Assembly (NCBI GenBank): GCA_019873655.1
Contig: JAIOAU010000011.1
Coordinates: 1 to 64,000 of the forward strand
DNA from: Chloroflexota bacterium
GTDB lineage: Bacteria; Chloroflexota; Anaerolineae; Anaerolineales; Villigracilaceae
Length of the DNA: 64,000 nt
Reading direction: 5' to 3'
Under the pieces are notes generated by a model. The model did no database searches and was not told where the DNA came from. It saw nothing but the letters and a program-made list of their open reading frames with translations. A program made the position numbers and the translations under genes. Below, in pieces: positions 43,139 through 51,373 of the stretch (positions are counted from its first letter, which is position 1; each line of letters opens with the position of its first letter).

Positions 43139-43948
43139 GTGCTGAAAACCCGCGTCCTGGCCGCCATCGTCCTGGCTGTGGTCGGTGTCCCGGCCGTGAT
43201 TCTCGGGGGCATCCCCTATTTCCTTTTGATCACCGTCTTTTTGAGTCTGGCCGCCTGGGAGTACGTGCAGTTGTTCCAGGCGGCTGGCTTTCGCGCCAGT
43301 CCGTGGCTGGTCGTTGGGGGGACGGCTGCCTTGCTCGTCCTGCGCGGCTATTTTCCAGAATACGCCGGGGTTGGCCTGGCCATCTTGGTGCTGGCGGCGA
43401 TGGGATGGCATCTGGTGGCCTATGAAGACGGCCGCGACCAGGCGGCGACCGACTTTGCCGTCACGTTGGGCGGCTTTTTGTATCTCGGCTGGATCGGCGC
43501 TTATTTGGTCGAACTGCGCGCTTTGCCGAACGGCATGTGGTGGTTCTGGTTGATTCTGCCGTCAGTATGGGTTGCCGATTCGGCGGCTTATTTCATCGGC
43601 AAGAGATTCGGCAAGCATCCGCTCAGTCGGCGCCTGAGCCCCAAGAAAACCTGGGAAGGGTATTGGGGCGGCGTGATTTTTGGAACCTTGGGCGGGGCCG
43701 GCCTGGCCCTCCTCGGTCAGCAGGCGGGCGGTTTGGGAGTCCCGTGGTGGAAAGGGGCGGCGGTGGGCCTGATGCTGGCCATTCTCACCACCCTGGGCGA
43801 CCTGGGCGAAAGCATGATCAAACGGCAGGCGGGCGTCAAAGATTCCAGCAACCTCATCCCCGGCCACGGCGGCTTCTTCGACCGTTTCGACACCTGGCTC
43901 TGGGGCGGGGCAATCGGCTATTTCCTGATCACCTGGTTCTTGTTGTAA
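43139..43948 (+). CDS. cdsA: phosphatidate cytidylyltransferase
   Basis: CdsA makes CDP-diacylglycerol, the precursor of phospholipids. The 269-residue protein is polytopic (about seven helices). It ends with the family signature region: WVADSAAYFIGKRFGKHPLSRRLSPKKTWEGYWGG, followed by DLGESMIKRQAGVKDSSNLIPGHGGFFDRFD. The start is GTG 43139, three bases after the uppS stop. Confidence 0.95.
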   Translation: MLKTRVLAAIVLAVVGVPAVILGGIPYFLLITVFLSLAAWEYVQLFQAAGFRASPWLVVGGTAALLVLRGYFPEYAGVGLAILVLAAMGWHLVAYEDGRDQAATDFAVTLGGFLYLGWIGAYLVELRALPNGMWWFWLILPSVWVADSAAYFIGKRFGKHPLSRRLSPKKTWEGYWGGVIFGTLGGAGLALLGQQAGGLGVPWWKGAAVGLMLAILTTLGDLGESMIKRQAGVKDSSNLIPGHGGFFDRFDTWLWGGAIGYFLITWFLL

Positions 43949-43966
43949 ATCCATCGGGAGGCAGAG

Positions 43967-44950
43967 ATGAATTCTGAACCTACACGCAACCTGGCGCTCG
44001 AACTGGTGCGCGTGACGGAGGCGGCGGCGCTGGCAGCCGGCCGTTTGATGGGCCGGGGAGATAAGGTCGCCGCCGACCGCGCCGCGGTCGAGGCGATGCG
44101 GGTCGTTCTCAACTCTATTCAGATGAATGCGATCATCGTCATCGGGGAAGGGGAAAAGGATCAGGCCCCAATGTTGTTCAACGGCGAGCGGGTGGGAACC
44201 GGACAGGGGGTCGAGATGGACATCGCCGTGGATCCGATCGACGGCACCCGTCCGCTGGCCAACGGCACCTCGAATGCCATCGCCACGGTGGCGTTGGCGC
44301 CGCGCGGGACGATGTTCAATCCCGGTCCCTTCTTGTATATGCACAAGATAGCCGTCGGTCCCGAAGCGCGCGGTTGCATCCATATCGAGGCCTCCGTCGA
44401 GGAGAATTTGCGCGCCGTAGCCAAGGCCAAGGGCAAGGCCATCGAAGATTTGACGCTGGTGATTCTCGACCGGCCGCGGCACGCCGAATTGATTGCCGAG
44501 GTGCGGCGGCTGGGGGCGCGCATTCGCCTGCTGGCCGATGGTGACGTTGCCGGCGCGTTGATGACCTGCTGGCCCGACTCGGGCATCGACATCCTGTATG
44601 GCATTGGCGGCACACCGGAAGGGGTGATCGCCGCCTGCGCTCTGCGGGCGATGGGCGGCGAAATCCAGGGCAAACTGTACGCCCGCAGCGAGGACGAGGT
44701 GCGCCGCGGCCGCGAGATGGGTTATGACTTCGAAAAAATCTTGACCATGGACGATTTGGTCGCCTCGGACGATGTCTTCTTCGCCGCGACCGGCATCACC
44801 AACGGTGAGTTCCTGCAGGGCGTCAAGTATTTCGGCAACGGCGCCCGCACCGACAGTCTGGTGGTGCGCGGCCTGACCGGCACGGTGCGCCAGATCATCG
44901 CTACCCATCGGCTAGAAAAACTCAGCCGTTTCAGCGCCATCAAGTATTGA
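43967..44950 (+). CDS. glpX: class II fructose-1,6-bisphosphatase
   Basis: GlpX-type phosphatases remove the 1-phosphate in gluconeogenesis. The 327-residue protein has the metal-binding motifs GEGEKDQAPML and VDPIDGTRPLANG, then GVIAACALRAMGGEIQGKL. An AGGCAG site precedes ATG 43967. It follows cdsA by 18 bases, so it may be the last gene of the operon. The -35 box of the tRNA-Asn promoter overlaps its stop codon. Confidence 0.94.
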   Translation: MNSEPTRNLALELVRVTEAAALAAGRLMGRGDKVAADRAAVEAMRVVLNSIQMNAIIVIGEGEKDQAPMLFNGERVGTGQGVEMDIAVDPIDGTRPLANGTSNAIATVALAPRGTMFNPGPFLYMHKIAVGPEARGCIHIEASVEENLRAVAKAKGKAIEDLTLVILDRPRHAELIAEVRRLGARIRLLADGDVAGALMTCWPDSGIDILYGIGGTPEGVIAACALRAMGGEIQGKLYARSEDEVRRGREMGYDFEKILTMDDLVASDDVFFAATGITNGEFLQGVKYFGNGARTDSLVVRGLTGTVRQIIATHRLEKLSRFSAIKY

Positions 44951-44975
44951 CAGCCGTCTGGCTTCCCTATATAAT
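44947..44975 (+). promoter_or_regulatory. consensus sigma-70 promoter of tRNA-Asn
   Basis: TTGACA (44947-44952) and TATAAT (44970-44975) are separated by exactly 17 bases. Both hexamers match the consensus. The -35 overlaps the glpX TGA. Transcription would start about 44982, a few bases before the tRNA. Confidence 0.9.
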
Positions 44976-44986
44976 CTCGCCTGCTT

Positions 44987-45059
44987 TCCTCGCTAGCTCA
45001 ATCGGCAGAGCGGGCGGCTGTTAACCGCTAGGTTGGAGGTTCGAGTCCTCCGCGAGGAG
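44987..45059 (+). tRNA. tRNA-Asn (anticodon GTT)
   Basis: The cloverleaf folds fully: acceptor stem TCCTCGC/GCGAGGA, D stem GCTC/GAGC, anticodon stem GGCGG/CCGCT with loop CTGTTAA, T stem GGAGG/CCTCC with loop TTCGAGT, and discriminator G at 45059. The CCA end is not encoded (CCT follows). It has its own consensus promoter and an intrinsic terminator 5 bases downstream. Its 3' portion is the seed of the adjacent tandem array. Confidence 0.95.
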
Positions 45060-45351
45060 CCTGGCTCTCCTGCGCGGAGGGCTTTTTTTGTCTGGTTGGA
45101 GGCCCCCGGAAGGGGATGTTATTCGAGTCCTCCGCGAGGAGCCTGGCTCTCCTGCGCGGAGGGCTTTTTTTGTCTGGTTGGAGGCCCCCGGAAGGGGATG
45201 TTATTCGAGTCCTCCGCGAGGAGCCTGGCTCTCCTGCGCGGAGGGCTTTTTTTGTCTGGTTGGAGGCCCCCGGAAGGGGATGTTATTCGAGTCCTCCGCG
45301 AGGAGCCTGGCTCTCCTGCGCGGAGGGCTTTTTTTGTCTGGTTGGAGGCCC
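45040..45351 (+). repeat. 82-bp tandem array built from the tRNA-Asn 3' end plus terminator (3.8 copies)
   Basis: Units begin at 45040, 45122, 45204 and 45286; the last is cut at 45351. Each starts with the same 22 bases as the tRNA 3' end (T-loop through acceptor strand). The unit continues with the terminator hairpin GCTCTCC/GGAGGGC and T7, then GGTTGGAGG (5' side of the T stem) and a 19-base insert containing CCCC-CGGAA-GGGG. The insert is absent from the tRNA itself. The copies are essentially identical. Because 82 is not a multiple of three and no stop occurs, the array is open in all three forward frames. I do not annotate a protein here. Confidence 0.92.
45064..45089 (+). terminator. 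tRNA-Asn terminator, first of four identical copies
   Basis: GCTCTCC (45064-45070) pairs with GGAGGGC (45076-45082) around TGCGC, followed by seven Ts. Identical copies recur at 45146-45171, 45228-45253 and 45310-45335. Confidence 0.88.
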
Positions 45352-45537
45352 GCAAAGAGGTTTCTAATGTTAGAAGGCCTCTAATGTCTGAAACTGGAAG
45401 GCAATATGATTTGTCTATTTCGGTTTGCTCCTGTATAATGTTGTAAGAAGAGGTGTTCTCCTTTCGAGAGTGCATGGGGGACTTGCCTGTTTGTTCGTTT
45501 CAATGGCGTCGTTCCTGTTTGCTTCAGGAGGTTCCTC
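45352..45537. other. spacer between the tRNA array and the C39-like gene
   Basis: It holds an imperfect hairpin GAGGTTTCTAA/TTAGAAGGCCTC near 45357-45382 and a promoter with TTGTCT (45411-45416) and TATAAT (45434-45439) spaced by 17. An approximately 90-base leader ends in the CAGGAGG ribosome site. No gene is supported. Confidence 0.6.
45411..45439 (+). promoter_or_regulatory. promoter for the C39-like/SH3 gene
   Basis: TTGTCT and TATAAT are separated by 17 bases. The predicted start is near 45446. Confidence 0.6.
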
Positions 45538-46914
45538 ATGTTCAGGACCCAGCACCTTTACCAGAATGATCCGCAGTGGAAAGACGTTCCCCTCGGTTTT
45601 GCTACCGAGACGATCGGCAACTGGGGCTGTTTGTTGACCTCGGTCACGATGATGCTCAATGGCTTGGGCTACAATGAGACTCCCGTAACCGTCAACGAGA
45701 AGATGAAGGCTGCCGGCGGTTTCCAGGGAGCCTTTTTCATCCCCTCGGCTTTGCCGTATGTCTTCCCGAATGTGATCTACAAGGGAATGCAGCCGTGCGA
45801 AACTACCCCAGCCCCCATCGCGCTCATCGACGCCAATCTGGCGGCTGGCAAGCCGGTCATCGTCCAGGTGGATTGGAATCCCCAGGTGGGCATCCAAACC
45901 CACTTCGTGCTGCTTAAGGACAAGAAGGACGATGACTACGTCCTCTACGATCCGTACATGTATCGCGGCGACAGCCCCGACAAAGAAGTCCTGCTCACTC
46001 AACGCTACAAATATCAAGGCCCCGACCTGGCCAGCGCCATCACGGGCGTCCTTTGGTGGGATGGAACTGTCCCGCCCGCGCCGCCCGAGAAGACCCATTT
46101 ACCGCTGCCGGCCGAACGCTTCGTCGTCTATGTGGCCGAGGACGACCTGGCGCTGCGGGCCGAACCGGCGGTGACCGGTTACTTGTGGAAGCGTCTCCTG
46201 GCCGGGACCGAACTGATCTCCCTCGAACCCAAGGCTTCTGCCCAGAGCAAGGTCGGCCAGCAGGGGAAATGGATTCAGGTGCAGGACCCGGCTGGCGACC
46301 AGGGATATGTGGCCGCCTGGTATGTTTCTCTCCAGAAGGGCGCGCCGCCCCAACCCGCCGCAGCCGCGCCGGCTCAACCTGCAACGACCCCGCCGGCAGC
46401 CCGTCCGGCTCCTTTGCCGCCGGGTGCACTGGCGCTGATTCCGACTGCAGAGGTCGCTTTTCGCACCCAGCCGGTGATTTCGCCCTCGACCCTCATCCGT
46501 CGCATCCCGCCTACCGAGCAGGTCGTAGCAGTCGAACCGCCCGATCAAGTCATCAACAAGGTCGGCGTGGATGGCCAGTGGATCAAAGTGCGCGACAATA
46601 CCCAGCGTGAAGGCTACATTGCCGGCTGGTACCTGAAATATGCCAGCGGTTCGACCGCGGCCGCAGCCGCCGCGGCCGCGCCTCCGGCGGCCTCCGGCGA
46701 TCTCAAGGTCCGCACCACGGCGGAGGGCGTCGCCTTCCGCAGCCGGCCGGTGATCAGCGACGCCACTCTCATCAAGCGCTTCCCCCTCGGCGCCGAACTG
46801 ACCGTCGCCGAACCCGGCGGGGAGAGCAAGATCGGCGTCAACGATCAGTGGCTCAAGGTCCGCGACGCTGCTGGCGCGGAGGGTTATGTTGCGGCCTGGT
46901 TCGTGACGCGTTGA
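45538..46914 (+). CDS. C39-like cysteine peptidase domain with three SH3-like repeats
   Basis: The 458-residue protein begins with a papain-like C39_2-type domain (about 1-170): QNDPQWKDVPLG, catalytic Cys in NWGCLLTSVTMML, His in GIQTHFVLL and DPYMYRGD. Three SH3-like repeats follow near 195-265, 300-370 and 390-458. Each reads as FRxxPVISxxTLIKRxPxGxEL...GxxWIKVRDxxGxEGYVAxWYV, and they are separated by Ala/Pro/Thr linkers. No signal peptide is visible, which is odd for a protein with wall-binding-type repeats. It may be cytoplasmic or exported by another route. It precedes the TIR-WD40 operon by 36 bases and could be co-transcribed. Confidence 0.8.
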   Translation: MFRTQHLYQNDPQWKDVPLGFATETIGNWGCLLTSVTMMLNGLGYNETPVTVNEKMKAAGGFQGAFFIPSALPYVFPNVIYKGMQPCETTPAPIALIDANLAAGKPVIVQVDWNPQVGIQTHFVLLKDKKDDDYVLYDPYMYRGDSPDKEVLLTQRYKYQGPDLASAITGVLWWDGTVPPAPPEKTHLPLPAERFVVYVAEDDLALRAEPAVTGYLWKRLLAGTELISLEPKASAQSKVGQQGKWIQVQDPAGDQGYVAAWYVSLQKGAPPQPAAAAPAQPATTPPAARPAPLPPGALALIPTAEVAFRTQPVISPSTLIRRIPPTEQVVAVEPPDQVINKVGVDGQWIKVRDNTQREGYIAGWYLKYASGSTAAAAAAAAPPAASGDLKVRTTAEGVAFRSRPVISDATLIKRFPLGAELTVAEPGGESKIGVNDQWLKVRDAAGAEGYVAAWFVTR

Positions 46915-46950
46915 GCGCGCCTTCTTTTTTGTCGGTAGAATTGAGGTTCC

Positions 46951-49900
46951 ATGCCTGAGCAGGCGCAAGACCAGCCGTCTGGAAATGGCGTCTTCATCTC
47001 TTATTCCCGCAAAGATAAGGAATTTGTCAAGCGGTTGAACGACGCCCTTGACGCGCACGGCGTCAACGCCTGGGTCGATTGGGAGGGGATTCCGCTCAGC
47101 GCCGACTGGATGGCCGAGATTACGAGGGCCGTCGAAGGAGCGGATGCCTTTTTGTTTGTCATCAGCCCCGACTCGCTGGCCTCGAAAGTCTGCGCCGAGG
47201 AACTGGAAATCGCCCTGCGCTATGACAAGAAACTGATTCCGATCCTGTACCGCATGCCCCGCCGGGATGCGCCCATGCATCCCAAACTGGCCGCTACCAA
47301 CTGGGTCTATCTGCGCGAGCAGGACGATTTCGATGCCACGTTACCCAAATTGGTCGAAGTCATCCACCTCGATTTGGACTGGGTTCGCCAACACACCCGT
47401 CTCTTACAGCGGGCCAACGAGTGGGAAAGCAAGGGCCGCGACGCGAGTTATCTTCTGCAAGGCGCTGACCTGAACGAAGCCGAGCGCTGGCTGGTGGAAG
47501 CCGCCTCCGGCGAAAACCGCGTTGTCCTTCCGCTGCAATCCGAATATATCCAGGCCAGCCGCAAGGGCGCGGCCCGCCGTCAGCGCAATTTGCTTGTGGG
47601 CGTTTCCTTGGCGCTGGTCGTCAGCATCCTGCTCGGCGTGTATGCCTTCTTCCAGCGGGGGATTGCCGTCGAGAAAGAGGCCGAGGCGCGCGCCAACGCC
47701 GCCACGGCGGTCGCCAACGCCAACCTGGCCGCGACCGCCCAGGCTGTGGCCGAAAACAATGAAATCATCGCCCGCCGGAACGAAGCCCAGGCGATTGCCA
47801 ATCAGAACACGGCCAACGCCCAGCGCAGCGCCGCCCGCGCCCAGGTCTATCAATTCCGCCCGGCCGACCTCTACACCAGCACCTTGCTGGCCCTGGATTC
47901 GTGGCAGCGCGAACCCTCGGCCCAGGCAGAGGATATCCTGCGCCAGAATCTCAGCCTCATGCCCATTCCTCTCTTTCAGATGACGCAGCAGGATTGGATC
48001 AGCGGGATCGAACTCGACCCGACCGGCGCGCAGTTCGTCACCGCCAGTCAGGATGACCGCGCCTGCGTCTGGGGGATGGAAGACGGCCAGATGCGGTTCT
48101 GCGTTCAGCACGACCGCAATGTCACTCGCGCCTTTTTCATTCGCGACGGGGAGGTGCTTGTCACCAGCAGCCTCGATGGACGCGTCAATCTCTGGAACGC
48201 GGCCGATGGCGCCCTCTTGCAGTCGTATGAGATGGGCGCGCCGGTCAATGACGTCACGGTCAGCCCGGATGGGCGCTGGCTGGCGGCGGGCCGGGCCGAC
48301 CGCCTCGTGGCGGTTGTCAATCTGCTGGCGGACCGCGTCGTCGTCGAATTGGAGCAGCGCGGCCCGGTCGGCGCGGTGGCGTTCAGCCCTGACGGCAACG
48401 TGGTCGCCATCGCCACCGACGCCGGAAACGTCCGCCTGTGGCGCTTGATGAGCGATTTCTCGCTTTCTGGACCCCAGCACAGCGGACCGGTCTACCGGCT
48501 TGCCTTCAGCCCCAACGGCGAATGGATCGTTTCGGTCGGCGAGGACAGCACCGCCCGCCTCGGGCGCGTCAGCGAGGGCGGGCAGCGCTTCGTCCTGTCC
48601 CATGGGGACTGGGTCGAGGATGTTGCCTTCAGTCCGGATGGCTCCTGGTTCGTGACGGTTTCCGATGACAACCGCATCTATGCCTGGGACACGGCTACTG
48701 GCCAGGAGAGATGGCGCGCTCACCAGGAGGGATTCGTCCAGCGCATTGCCATCAGCCCGGATGGGAACTGGGTGGCCACGACCGGTTACGACCGCACGGC
48801 GCGGGTCTGGAACGCAGCCTCTGGCAGTGAAATGCTGCGTATCCCGCTGGAGAGCGTCGGCACGGCGCTGACTTTCAGCCGGGATGGCCGCCGTCTGATC
48901 GTTGGGACGGACCGGGGCGGAATCAGCGTCTGGGACGTTTCGGCGCTGGCAGCCCGCTGGGGCTATCTCGAATTTCCCGAATTCGTGCGCGAGGCGCATT
49001 TCGATCCCTCCGGCCAACGGCTGGTCGTCAACGCCGACGACCGAACGGTGCGCCTGTTCCCGCTCGACCGGCTGGCCGATTTCTCCTCCGGCGCGGAGGG
49101 GACGGTGATTCTCTCCTCGCCCGTGCTGACGTATGAACTGGCCGTCAGCCCCGACTCTCGGCGGCTGGCTGTCTCGGAGGGCGATCTCAACCGGGCGGTC
49201 GTCTATGACCTCGAGCGGCAGACGACGGCGACGTTCGCGCACGAGAGCAGGATTACCGATCTGGCCTTCGATCCTGCCGGCCGTCTGCTGGCGGTGGGCG
49301 GCGGCGGCCAGATTCGTCTGTGGGAGGCGGAAAGCGGCCAGTTGCAGGAGACCATCGAGACGCCCGCGCCGGTCTACGCGCTGGCTTTTCATCCCGGCGG
49401 CGTCTGGCTGGCGGCCGGATTGCAGGATCAGGTGGTGATCTGGGATCTCGCCCAAGGCGCTCAGGCGGCCGTCTTCGACCAGGCCGGCAGCATCAATGAA
49501 CTGGCGTTCAGCCCCGACGGCAACTGGATGGTCTCTTCCAGTTCCGAGGGGACGGTGCTGCTGTGGCGCATTCGTCCCGGCGCGGCCTTCCAGGCCTTTT
49601 CGGGCGTGCTGCGCAATGGCCAGGCCAACGCCTTCGCCTTCAGCCCCGACAGCCGCCTGCTGGCGCTCGGTTCGCCGGAGGGCTATGCTTATCTCTATGA
49701 CCTGGCAAGCGGAGAAGAGATCACCCGCCTGCCGCATGCCTACGCGGTAACGGGCGTCTCTTTCTCCAGCGACGGCCGCCTGCTGGCGGTGGTTGCGCGC
49801 AAAGTGGTTCAATTTTGGGAAGTGGAGGCGCTCCCCCTCATTCGCACCGCCGACCTCGAAACCGTCGCCTGCGGGCGTCTGACGGTCAATTTCAGTTCGG

Positions 49901-49989
49901 CTGCCTGGCAGCAATTCTTCGACAACGAGCCGTATCGTTTGATTTGCCCCAACCTTCCCCAGGATGCCGCCGGCGTCCTCGGACCTTGA
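46951..49989 (+). CDS. TIR - transmembrane - WD40 protein
   Basis: The 1012-residue protein starts with a TIR domain (about 12-140: VFISYSRKDKEFVKRLNDAL; WVDWEGIPLSADWMAEI). It keeps the glutamate of the SxVCAEEL helix (E83/E84) expected for NAD-cleaving TIRs. A linker follows to one membrane helix (about 214-234), an Ala/Asn-rich coiled coil (238-305), then about 15 WD40 repeats (345-990) marked by SPDG...LWD-like ends, enough for two seven-blade propellers. TIR domains in prokaryotes often act as NADase effectors; the WD40 part may sense a partner. TAGAAT (46936-46941) is a weak -10 just upstream. It is the first gene of a three-gene operon. Confidence 0.88.
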   Translation: MPEQAQDQPSGNGVFISYSRKDKEFVKRLNDALDAHGVNAWVDWEGIPLSADWMAEITRAVEGADAFLFVISPDSLASKVCAEELEIALRYDKKLIPILYRMPRRDAPMHPKLAATNWVYLREQDDFDATLPKLVEVIHLDLDWVRQHTRLLQRANEWESKGRDASYLLQGADLNEAERWLVEAASGENRVVLPLQSEYIQASRKGAARRQRNLLVGVSLALVVSILLGVYAFFQRGIAVEKEAEARANAATAVANANLAATAQAVAENNEIIARRNEAQAIANQNTANAQRSAARAQVYQFRPADLYTSTLLALDSWQREPSAQAEDILRQNLSLMPIPLFQMTQQDWISGIELDPTGAQFVTASQDDRACVWGMEDGQMRFCVQHDRNVTRAFFIRDGEVLVTSSLDGRVNLWNAADGALLQSYEMGAPVNDVTVSPDGRWLAAGRADRLVAVVNLLADRVVVELEQRGPVGAVAFSPDGNVVAIATDAGNVRLWRLMSDFSLSGPQHSGPVYRLAFSPNGEWIVSVGEDSTARLGRVSEGGQRFVLSHGDWVEDVAFSPDGSWFVTVSDDNRIYAWDTATGQERWRAHQEGFVQRIAISPDGNWVATTGYDRTARVWNAASGSEMLRIPLESVGTALTFSRDGRRLIVGTDRGGISVWDVSALAARWGYLEFPEFVREAHFDPSGQRLVVNADDRTVRLFPLDRLADFSSGAEGTVILSSPVLTYELAVSPDSRRLAVSEGDLNRAVVYDLERQTTATFAHESRITDLAFDPAGRLLAVGGGGQIRLWEAESGQLQETIETPAPVYALAFHPGGVWLAAGLQDQVVIWDLAQGAQAAVFDQAGSINELAFSPDGNWMVSSSSEGTVLLWRIRPGAAFQAFSGVLRNGQANAFAFSPDSRLLALGSPEGYAYLYDLASGEEITRLPHAYAVTGVSFSSDGRLLAVVARKVVQFWEVEALPLIRTADLETVACGRLTVNFSSAAWQQFFDNEPYRLICPNLPQDAAGVLGP

Positions 49990-50008
49990 TTTTTTTGGAG
50001 GAAATGCG

Positions 50009-51331
50009 ATGTCAACCGATTCCAAGATGCCCATTCTGGAAATTGCCTGGACGCGTTACGCCCAGTTCGACCGCGCCTCGCTTCGGCGGAAGCGGCCCAA
50101 CTTTGGCCTGCGCCGCTGGATTCTCATTCTGGGCGTGCTGGCGACCCTGCTGGCCATCCTGACCGAGGTGCTGGCGGACTCGCTGCCGGCTCTCGGCAGT
50201 CTGGCGCTCAAAATCGCCCTCATCGCCACGCCCATCATCGGGTCGGGATTGGCAGCCTTCACCAAACAGTTCTTTGCGCGCGGCGATCACCTGATTCTGC
50301 GGGCGGGCGCCGAGGAAATCCTCAAGGAAATCTACACCTTCCGCACTATCTTGAAGGACAAGCCCAATCGGCGCGAATGGCTGGAGAAACGCCTGGCCGA
50401 CATCCAGCGGCAGGTCTATCGCGGCCTGGGCGGCGAAATGGTCTTCGAAGAGGCGCCGACCAAAATTCCGCCCTATTATGACCCCGCCAATCCCGACAGT
50501 GATCCCGGTTTCGACGACCTCAACGGCGACCAGTATTTCCGTTACCGCCTGCGCAATCAATTGCAATGGCACCGCGACCAGCTCGTGCCGATCAACCGCC
50601 AGCGAATCGTCTTGCAGATTCTCATCATCCTGACTGGCGTAGTGAGCGCCTTCCTGGCGGCCATGGGCGGGCCGTTCGCGCTCTGGGTGGCGCTCTCGGC
50701 TTCCATCGCCGCGGCCCTGACCACTTGGCAGGAACTGCACAATCAGGATTTCATCGTCCGCAATTACAGCAAGGTGGTGGTCGAACTGGGCATCATCCAT
50801 GACCACTGGCTCAGTTTGGAGCCGGAGGAGCGCAGCGAAGGCGAATTCTTCAGCATGGTCCAGGCGACCGAGGACATCCTCTGGAGCCAGAATGTCGAGT
50901 ATATCCAGTCCATGCAGGAGGCGCTGACCAAACTCGACCTGGATGAGGAGGCCGGTCTGGTGCTGAATACCGTGCGGCAGGCGCGCGCCGCCGACGCCCT
51001 GCGCAAGCGGCAGATCCACCAGGCGGTCACCGCAGCCACTGCCGAGGCCGTCGCCGAGGCCGAACAGGCCGCCGTCCAGACTTACCAGACCACCCTCAGC
51101 ACGCTTGCCCAGGAAGCCTCCTCCGAAATCGTCCGCAAGGAGTTGCAGGCCATGGCCCAGGCGGCGGGCGAGACTCTCCAGGGGCTGACGCAGCGCGCTT
51201 CGCGTCTGCGCGCTGCCCTCGACCAGATTGCGGCCAAGTATGCCAATGTCCAGATCAACAGGACGACGCCTCGCGAGGTGGTGAACGAGGTTTTGTCCCA
51301 ATTCCCGCCGACCGGCGAAGTCAAGGGTTGA
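50009..51331 (+). CDS. tandem SLATT/DUF4231-like membrane protein
   Basis: The 440-residue protein has two similar modules, each an amphipathic stretch followed by a two-helix hairpin: hydrophobic pairs near 37-56/63-85 and near 210-230/235-252. The second begins YRLRNQLQWHRDQ and ends WQELHNQDFIVRNYSK. This is the pattern of SLATT (2TM) domains, predicted pore-forming effectors linked to SLOG and nucleotide-signalling genes. The C-terminal third is a long Ala/Gln/Glu-rich coiled coil. ATG 50009 follows TTGGAGG; it lies 19 bases after the TIR-WD40 stop. The SLATT assignment is from recalled family architecture. Confidence 0.75.
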   Translation: MSTDSKMPILEIAWTRYAQFDRASLRRKRPNFGLRRWILILGVLATLLAILTEVLADSLPALGSLALKIALIATPIIGSGLAAFTKQFFARGDHLILRAGAEEILKEIYTFRTILKDKPNRREWLEKRLADIQRQVYRGLGGEMVFEEAPTKIPPYYDPANPDSDPGFDDLNGDQYFRYRLRNQLQWHRDQLVPINRQRIVLQILIILTGVVSAFLAAMGGPFALWVALSASIAAALTTWQELHNQDFIVRNYSKVVVELGIIHDHWLSLEPEERSEGEFFSMVQATEDILWSQNVEYIQSMQEALTKLDLDEEAGLVLNTVRQARAADALRKRQIHQAVTAATAEAVAEAEQAAVQTYQTTLSTLAQEASSEIVRKELQAMAQAAGETLQGLTQRASRLRAALDQIAAKYANVQINRTTPREVVNEVLSQFPPTGEVKG

Positions 51332-51373
51332 TTGCTCGGAGCGCCCCGGTCTGCGCTCCTTTTCGGGAGGAAT

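Noticed and set aside
45040-45351. CRISPR array
   Set aside because: Units are identical 82-bp repeats with no variable spacers and are built from the tRNA end; no cas genes are nearby.
47404-50034. 876-codon minus-strand frame opposite the TIR-WD40 gene
   Set aside because: Its pattern is the reverse image of the WD40 repeats.
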